DNA of 64,000 nucleotides from Lutibacter maritimus (GTDB taxonomy: Bacteria > Bacteroidota > Bacteroidia > Flavobacteriales > Flavobacteriaceae), in the NCBI RefSeq assembly GCF_900116115.1, contig NZ_FOZP01000001.1:202071-266070 (forward strand), given 5' to 3'. Position 1 is the first letter of the stretch; each line of letters begins with the position of its first letter. Shown here one piece after another: positions 59,724 through 64,000 of the stretch. Under the pieces are notes generated by a model. That model was not told the DNA's origin, made no database searches, and was given only the letters and a program-made list of their open reading frames with translations. Both the position numbers and the translations under genes were made by a program.

Positions 59724-60908
59724 TTATTTCAAATAATCGGAATAATCTTCAGGTAATTCAATATCATTGGTGTGTATGTAATTGAATATAGCTTTACTTT
59801 CGTGACCTGTTATTAAACTCAATTGTTTAATTGTTTCCTCTTGATTAAAAGTTTCTCTTAAAGTTAAATATAGTTGTGTAATTCTGTAATGCCTAAAAGA
59901 GTAAGGTGTTAATTTAGAATCAAGTTTGTTTTTAATCCTGAATTTTCGGAATCGTTCAGTCATATAACCTCTTTTATCAATGTCTGATTTTGCTTTTAAA
60001 TCAAACATATTACCAGTTCTATTTTCTATATAATTAGCAACAACATCATAAATTATTGAAGGAATTATTTTTATTTTTGAATCTTTCCCTTTAGTATTTA
60101 CAACCATTAATTTATTTGATAAATCAATATCTGATATTTTAATGCGAACTATTTCAATTGGTCGCCAAAACATAATACTTATCAAATCTATGTAAACGCA
60201 TAAATCCTGATCTTGTTCTTTAAGTAATTCGTAGGCTTTATGTATTGTTTTTGCATCAATTAGTTTTGTAGCTTTTGTACGAACTTTAGCATTCCTGATT
60301 TCTTTAATAAAATTAAAAGGGATTAAACTTTCATCTGATAATATTGAAAAAATTGAACTTAATGCAGCTTTAACATTATTTCTGTTTTTTGCTCCTGGGA
60401 AAGTTTTAAGAAATTTAGATATTAATTGTTTGTCGATTTTATCAATTGGTTCAATAAAATTTTCTTTGTTCAGAAAATCTTTAAACTGATTAATTCGACT
60501 TTCATAATCTTTATAAGTAGTTTCCTTTACTTCAGTTTTTTTTATTTTTAGAGCAAAATCCAGTGAATATGAAGCCTTGTATTGAATTCTACTTTCTTCA
60601 TTTTCATATGGTGACCATCCTTTTTTTAGAAGTTCCTCAACATCATCCCTCAACTCTTTTAATGCTTTCATACGTTCCGACTTTATATGATACAATTTAT
60701 TTATGTTATAATAAATAGGATTTTGTTGCACTAGCTTTGGAGAGCCATCAGTGTTTTTAAGCGTTGGATGAGCATAATTAAAATAGACATACCACCTCTT
60801 TGACAAGTCAAAATCCTTGCCGCCGTGGTAAATTTTTACTTTAGAATACTGCTTCATAGAATATTCGGTAAAATATTCGGTACGTAATTTTATAAGTATT
60901 GAAGCCAT
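59724..60908 (-). CDS. int: tyrosine-recombinase integrase
   Basis: The 394-residue enzyme integrates the phage at tRNA-Met. An arm-binding and core-binding N-terminal part (KIYHGG..RWYVYF, then SLDFALKIKKTEVKETTYKDYESRINQFKDFL) precedes the catalytic domain with R in MFWRPIEIVRI, a later Lys, HxxR in SFRHYRIT, and GH plus the nucleophile Tyr region SLITGHESKAIFNYIHTND. The ATG at 60908 follows directly the T-run of the tRNA terminator, leaving no room for a ribosome site. An internal ATG (codon 18, 60857) is a possible true start. Confidence 0.9.
   Translation of the reverse strand: MASILIKLRTEYFTEYSMKQYSKVKIYHGGKDFDLSKRWYVYFNYAHPTLKNTDGSPKLVQQNPIYYNINKLYHIKSERMKALKELRDDVEELLKKGWSPYENEESRIQYKASYSLDFALKIKKTEVKETTYKDYESRINQFKDFLNKENFIEPIDKIDKQLISKFLKTFPGAKNRNNVKAALSSIFSILSDESLIPFNFIKEIRNAKVRTKATKLIDAKTIHKAYELLKEQDQDLCVYIDLISIMFWRPIEIVRIKISDIDLSNKLMVVNTKGKDSKIKIIPSIIYDVVANYIENRTGNMFDLKAKSDIDKRGYMTERFRKFRIKNKLDSKLTPYSFRHYRITQLYLTLRETFNQEETIKQLSLITGHESKAIFNYIHTNDIELPEDYSDYLK
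60861..60880. repeat. putative integrase arm-type sites, right arm
   Basis: ATATTCGG occurs at 60861 and 60873, 12 bp apart, within integrase codons 12-16. The pair ends 70 bp from the core, matching the left arm pair, which begins 71 bp from the core (7893, 7905). Confidence 0.55.
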
Positions 60909-60932
60909 AAAAAATGCGCTTTAGAGCGCATT
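60909..60932 (-). terminator. tRNA-Met terminator abutting the integrase start
   Basis: On the minus strand AATGCGC/GCGCATT form a 7-bp stem with a 6-base loop followed by six T, then at once the integrase ATG. The same structure is at 7736-7759 in the left repeat. Read-through from the tRNA promoter would be the only leftward transcription into int in the integrated state. Confidence 0.7.
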
Positions 60933-60951
60933 CTTATTGACTTCCATTTTG

Positions 60952-61025
60952 TAGCGTGATCCAGAATTGAACTGGAGACCTCCGGGTTATGAATCCGACG
61001 CTCTAACCAACTGAGCTACCACGCC
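60952..61025 (-). tRNA. tRNA-Met (CAT), elongator type; prophage integration site
   Basis: A full cloverleaf of 74 bases reads from 61025 down: acceptor GGCGTGG/TCACGCT, D-arm GCTC/GAGC, anticodon loop TTCATAA, T-arm CCAG/CTGG with TTCAATT loop. The G1-U72 wobble and paired acceptor mark it as elongator rather than initiator. CCA is not encoded. The 3' half from the anticodon loop on is phage-derived but identical to the original. A TATATTTG promoter box lies 15 bp upstream. Confidence 0.93.
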
Positions 61026-61039
61026 ATTTATTGAGGGTG

Positions 61040-61071
61040 CAAATATAAAAATAAAAAACTTGTTCTAGCAA
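61040..61071 (-). promoter_or_regulatory. promoter of tRNA-Met
   Basis: On the minus strand TTG (61071-61069), a 21-bp spacer and TATATTTG (61047-61040) match the Bacteroidota sigma consensus. The -7 box ends 14 bases before the mature tRNA 5' end. Confidence 0.65.
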
Positions 61072-61152
61072 ATAAAAAATGGATAATTTTTTAATAATTT
61101 AAATTTTTTTAGGATAGATAAATTATATATATTGTGCGTTTAAAAATAAAGC

Positions 61153-61536
61153 ATGTCAACAAAAATAAAATTTGAAATAGAATTCCCAATTCACGCATCA
61201 CCTCATATGTTATATCAATATTTTGGTACCGCATCGGGATTATCAGAATGGTTTGCCGATAACGTAAATTCAAGAGGTGAAGTATATACATTTATATGGG
61301 ATGGGTCTGAAGAAAAAGCAAAAGTACTTCAAGAACGACCAGATGAAAAAATTAAATTTAGATGGATGGATACAGATGATGAAAAATCGTTTTTTGAATT
61401 TCGTATAGAAGTAGATGAAATAACAAAAGACGTATCATTAATTGTAACCGATTTTGCAGATGAAGATGAAATAGATGAAGCTAAAATGTTTTGGGAAAAT
61501 CAAATAGATGAATTAAAACATACGATAGGCGCTTAA
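61153..61536 (+). CDS. START-like/SRPBCC domain protein
   Basis: The 127-residue protein has the helix-grip fold pattern: KIKFEIEFPIHASPHMLYQYFGTASGLSEWFADNVNSRGEVYTFIW, and a C-terminal helix EAKMFWENQIDELKHTIGA. It is the AHSA1/START-like family found next to class IV aminotransferase genes in flavobacteria. The ligand is unknown. A terminator at 61558 follows. Confidence 0.8.
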   Translation: MSTKIKFEIEFPIHASPHMLYQYFGTASGLSEWFADNVNSRGEVYTFIWDGSEEKAKVLQERPDEKIKFRWMDTDDEKSFFEFRIEVDEITKDVSLIVTDFADEDEIDEAKMFWENQIDELKHTIGA

Positions 61537-61557
61537 AAATGAAAATACTCATAAAAG

Positions 61558-61583
61558 AACCTTGATTTTTTCAGGGTTTTTTT
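61558..61583 (+). terminator. intrinsic terminator
   Basis: AACCTTGA pairs with TCAGGGTT (one G-T pair) and runs into seven T. It ends the START-like gene before the aminotransferase gene. Confidence 0.7.
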
Positions 61584-61610
61584 ATGTAAGATTCTTTCTA
61601 ATTTTGTAAA

Positions 61611-62429
61611 ATGATTAATTTAAACGGTACTTTAATAAATAATTTAGACGCTAATTTAACCTTTGAAAATAGGGCATTTAAATACGGTGATGCACTTTTT
61701 GAAACTTTAAAAATAACAGACTCAAAAATTCATTTTTTAGAAGATCATTACTTTAGATTAATGGCTTCTATGAGAATGTTGCGTATGGAAATTCCATTAA
61801 ATTTTACCATGGAATTTTTTGAAGAAGAAATTTTAAAAACAGTAAAAGCAAATAATTTAACGGATAGCAGAGTGCGTTGTACAGTTTATAGAGTGGATGG
61901 AGGCTTGTACAATCCAGCATCAAATAAAATTGAATATTTAGTAGAAGCAAAGGAGTTGATATTGAACTTAAAAAATGACTACACCATTGAATTATTTAAG
62001 GATTATTATGTGTATTCAGGAATTCTATCAACTGTAAAAACTACCAATAAAATTATAAATGTATTAGCTGCTATTTTTGCTGAAGAAAATGAATTAGATA
62101 ATTGTGTTTTATTAAATGAAAAAAGGAATATTGTTGAGGTTTTAAATGGTACTATATTTTTAGTTTTTGGAAATACAATTAAAACTCCTGCTATTTCTCA
62201 AGGTTGTATAAAAGGTATTATTAGAAAAAAAATAATTGAAATAATTTTAAATAATACAACTTATACTTTAGAAGAAACTGAAATATCACCATTTGAGCTA
62301 CAAAAGGCTGATGAGGTATTTATAACAAATGCAATTATTGGAATTCAACCAGTTAATTTTTATAAAAAAATGGTTTATAAAACAGCTGTTTCTAATGAAA
62401 TAAAAAATATGTTAGATAAATTAATTTAA
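61611..62429 (+). CDS. class IV aminotransferase (IlvE/PabC-like)
   Basis: The 272-residue PLP enzyme has the class IV layout: NRAFKYGDALFETLKI at the N-terminus, YRVDGGLYNP, the PLP Lys in TVKTTNKIINVLA, then LLNEKRNIVEVLNGTIFLVFGN and GCIKGIIRKKIIE. These enzymes are branched-chain aminotransferase, aminodeoxychorismate lyase or D-amino-acid aminotransferase. The short length favours a PabC/D-AAT-like role, but motifs do not decide. It converges on yqgE with a 9-bp overlap. Confidence 0.85.
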   Translation: MINLNGTLINNLDANLTFENRAFKYGDALFETLKITDSKIHFLEDHYFRLMASMRMLRMEIPLNFTMEFFEEEILKTVKANNLTDSRVRCTVYRVDGGLYNPASNKIEYLVEAKELILNLKNDYTIELFKDYYVYSGILSTVKTTNKIINVLAAIFAEENELDNCVLLNEKRNIVEVLNGTIFLVFGNTIKTPAISQGCIKGIIRKKIIEIILNNTTYTLEETEISPFELQKADEVFITNAIIGIQPVNFYKKMVYKTAVSNEIKNMLDKLI

Positions 62430-62978
62430 TTCTGGGTTCATTGGTGCATTTGCCCAAATTTGATATTCGCCACCAATAGACATTAGTTGATTTTTCCAAA
62501 AAGTAGCACTATCAATATCAAAAATATTTGGGTATTTATTTGGGATTATTAACCAGGTAGATTCTGTTAATTCTTCAGTTAATTGCGCTACTGACCAACC
62601 AGAATATCCTAAAAAAAAGCGAATATCCGTTTCTGCTATTTTTTTTGAATTTAGTAATTCTGTTAAAGTTTCAAAATCACCGCCCCAATAAATATCTTTA
62701 TCAATTTTAATGCTGTTTGGAATAAGTTCAGGAAGTTTATGGATAAAATATAAATTTTCTTGCTCAACAGGTCCACCATTATATATGGTAAAGTTGCATT
62801 CAATATCAGGTATTAAATCTTTTAAAACAAATTCACTTGGTTTATTAAGTATAAAACCAATACAACCTTCTTTATTATATTCCGTTAAATATATCACCGA
62901 TCTATTAAATTCTTTATCATTTAAAATAGATGGTTCTGCAACTAATAATTTTCCTTTTGATGGATTTTTAGATAGCAT
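62421..62978 (-). CDS. yqgE: YqgE/AlgH family protein
   Basis: The 185-residue protein matches YqgE/AlgH: KGKLLVAEPSILNDKEFNRSVIYLTEYNKEGCIGFILNKP at the N-terminus, YNGGPVEQENLYFIH, and FLGYSGWSVAQLTEEL. Its function is unclear although AlgH was once called a regulator. It lies between aminotransferase and HU in the usual flavobacterial order. Confidence 0.9.
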   Translation of the reverse strand: MLSKNPSKGKLLVAEPSILNDKEFNRSVIYLTEYNKEGCIGFILNKPSEFVLKDLIPDIECNFTIYNGGPVEQENLYFIHKLPELIPNSIKIDKDIYWGGDFETLTELLNSKKIAETDIRFFLGYSGWSVAQLTEELTESTWLIIPNKYPNIFDIDSATFWKNQLMSIGGEYQIWANAPMNPELN

Positions 62979-63023
62979 ATAAGATATATTTTAAATTAAA
63001 TATAATGAAATTTAGGAATAAAA

Positions 63024-63054
63024 AAAACTCTTCAATGTTAAATTGAAGAGTTTT
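63024..63054. terminator. hairpin terminator after the HU gene
   Basis: AAAACTCTTCAA and TTGAAGAGTTTT form a 12-bp stem with A-run and T-run flanks. It ends the leftward HU transcript. Confidence 0.8.
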
Positions 63055-63078
63055 AAGAATAAGAATATTTCTTATATA

Positions 63079-63351
63079 TTAATTTACAGCATCGCTAAAA
63101 CCAGCTCCAGCTTTAAATTTAACTACGTTTTTAGCCGCAATTTTAATAGTTTTTCCTGTTTGAGGATTTCTTCCTGATCTTGCTGCTCTTTTAGAGATAG
63201 ACCAAGTTCCCCAGCCTACTAATGCAACTTTCCCACCGTTTTTAAGAGTTTTAGTTACATTGTCTGTTAATGATTCTAAAGCTGCTTTTGCTGCTGCTTT
63301 TGTGATGCCAGCATCAGCTGCCATTGCATCAATTAAATCTGATTTGTTCAT
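63079..63351 (-). CDS. HU-family DNA-binding protein
   Basis: The 90-residue product is a typical HU: MNKSDLIDAMAADAGITKAAA, helical base, then GKVALVGWGTWSISKRAARSGRNPQTGKTIKIAAKNVVKFKAG with the beta-arm (RNPQTG). It bends and packages DNA as a dimer. It has its own consensus promoter and terminator. It could also help phage recombination as integration cofactor. Confidence 0.95.
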   Translation of the reverse strand: MNKSDLIDAMAADAGITKAAAKAALESLTDNVTKTLKNGGKVALVGWGTWSISKRAARSGRNPQTGKTIKIAAKNVVKFKAGAGFSDAVN

Positions 63352-63403
63352 AATTTAAATGTTAAATTAATTGGTTAAACATATTTCGCTTTTAATAGCT
63401 TAA

Positions 63404-63433
63404 CAAAGTTAGACGGAATAAGGGTTTGTGCAA
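63404..63433 (-). promoter_or_regulatory. consensus Bacteroidota promoter of the HU gene
   Basis: On the minus strand TTG (63433-63431), exactly 19 bp, then TAACTTTG (63411-63404) match the TTG-N19-TAnnTTTG consensus of the phylum. It lies about 50 bp before the HU start. This is the clearest taxonomic signal in the window. Confidence 0.8.
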
Positions 63434-63443
63434 GTTTTTGCCT

Positions 63444-63476
63444 AAAAAAAACACTCTTTTGTTAATAAAAGAGTGT
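63444..63476 (-). terminator. terminator after fmt
   Basis: ACACTCTTTT and AAAAGAGTGT (63451-63460, 63467-63476) form a 10-bp stem; on the minus strand it is followed by seven or more T. It separates fmt from the HU promoter. Confidence 0.8.
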
Positions 63477-63537
63477 AAATGTTAATAACCTTCATTAATT
63501 TTTACTATTATTTACAAAAGCCTTTAAAATTAAGGGT

Positions 63538-64000
63538 TTATAGCATTATATAATTTTCTTGAAATGTAAATCCGTTTAATAAACTTTTGGTGTCCATTTT
63601 TTTCTTACCAGCTAATTGCAAACTTTCAACTAAAATAAATCCATTTTTTGCGGCAATTTTTATTTCATTTTTAGAACATACTATAGAACCTGGTTTTAGA
63701 TGATGATGAATTTGTTCTTTTTTCACATCATAAATTTTAACTTTTATTTCTTCTTCATTATTTTTTAATGTTGTCCAAGCTGCTGGGTAAGGATTTAAAC
63801 CACGAATTAAATTATAAATAGTATTTACAGATGCTTCCCAATTTATTTTGCAGGTTTCAGAAAAAATTTTTGGAGCGGCTTTTTCTTCAAATTCTGGTTG
63901 TTTGGTTGTAATAACTTTATCATGCTTAATAAGGTGTATGGTTTTTACTACTAAATTACTTCCAACTGTCATTAATGTATCATGCAATTCACCTACAGTT
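63538..64000 (-). CDS. fmt: methionyl-tRNA formyltransferase, C-terminal part
   Basis: The leftward frame is open to the window edge, so the N-terminal formyl-transfer domain is outside. The visible 153 residues include TVGELHDTLMTVGSNLVVKTI, the end of the catalytic domain, and the C-terminal domain (ETCKINWEASVNTIYNLIRGLNPYPAAWT, then GFILVESLQLAGKKKMDTKSLLNGF). The enzyme formylates initiator Met-tRNA. The fragment is normal in sequence. Confidence 0.92.
   Translation of the reverse strand, partial: TVGELHDTLMTVGSNLVVKTIHLIKHDKVITTKQPEFEEKAAPKIFSETCKINWEASVNTIYNLIRGLNPYPAAWTTLKNNEEEIKVKIYDVKKEQIHHHLKPGSIVCSKNEIKIAAKNGFILVESLQLAGKKKMDTKSLLNGFTFQENYIML

Larger units (their letters stand above)
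7822..60994. mobile_element. integrated siphovirus-like prophage, 53.2 kb
   Basis: The element is bounded by the 143-bp repeat and inserted in the 3' half of tRNA-Met, which is rebuilt at the right end. It encodes an integrase, a CI-like repressor with divergent promoter region, recombination and replication genes, terminase, portal, scaffold, capsid, connectors, major tail protein, frameshifted tail chaperone, tape measure, baseplate and fibre proteins, and lysis genes. No structural gene is visibly broken, so it may be inducible. It carries several cargo genes on the opposite strand and a large accessory island at 24.4-31.5 kb. The long tape measure and absence of sheath genes indicate a long non-contractile tail. 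Confidence 0.95.
60852..60994. repeat. attR: 143-bp perfect direct repeat with 7679-7821
   Basis: This copy holds the integrase 5' end, the tRNA terminator and the 3' half of tRNA-Met. Identity with the left copy ends at 60994 inside the anticodon loop. Here the tRNA is complete, so the phage restored the gene on integration. The core shared with the tRNA is 60951-60994 (44 bp). Confidence 0.9.

Overview
The window is AT-rich chromosomal DNA from a member of the Bacteroidota, most likely a Flavobacteriaceae. The evidence is TTG-N19-TAnnTTTG-type promoters (clearest ahead of the HU gene), A-rich start regions without strong Shine-Dalgarno sites, and a flavobacterial housekeeping cluster at the right end. 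No species can be named from sequence alone.

Layout. (1) 1-7735 is host DNA: the end of an alpha/beta hydrolase, a small membrane protein, a lipoprotein, a Vat-like acetyltransferase, a LytS/LytR-type two-component pair, and a lipoprotein plus S15-type peptidase operon. The last operon carries the same putative operator as the two-component pair. The block ends in a dead integrase fragment. (2) 7822-60994 is a complete-looking 53.2-kb prophage inserted in the 3' half of an elongator tRNA-Met gene and bounded by a perfect 143-bp repeat (7679-7821 and 60852-60994). (3) 60952-64000 is host again: tRNA-Met, a START-like protein, an aminotransferase, YqgE, HU and the end of fmt.

Prophage organisation, left to right. 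Left attachment arm; leftward secreted protein and CI/LexA-like repressor; divergent operator; rightward early genes (LuxR-type HTH protein, small unknowns, an SbcC-like ATPase, RecT, an MBL-fold hydrolase, a ParB-like protein, an SNF2 helicase, and a replication-initiator-like gene with nine embedded 12-bp-spaced iterons); small genes with a Dam-like methylase; an accessory island (24.4-31.5 kb); a VRR-NUC nuclease; a tRNA; a ParB-like/Mom-like pair predicted to modify DNA; terminase, portal, head, connector and siphovirus-type tail genes, including a tail-chaperone -1 frameshift and a 1250-residue tape measure; tail adhesins; the lysis genes; and the leftward integrase.

The most interesting locus is the four-gene operon at 26092-31108: a zinc-hook SMC/Rad50-like ATPase, a small middle protein, a PD-(D/E)XK nuclease and an N4/N6 DNA methyltransferase. 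It resembles ABC-three-component/Lamassu-type defence with an added methyltransferase. Next to it on the other strand is a two-gene cassette (DUF2188-like plus a protein starting with an IFINCPFD segment). Other strong signals are the in-gene iteron origin read in two reading frames, symmetric arm-type integrase sites around the attachment core, a phage tRNA with mixed initiator/elongator features, and the Mom-like modification pair.
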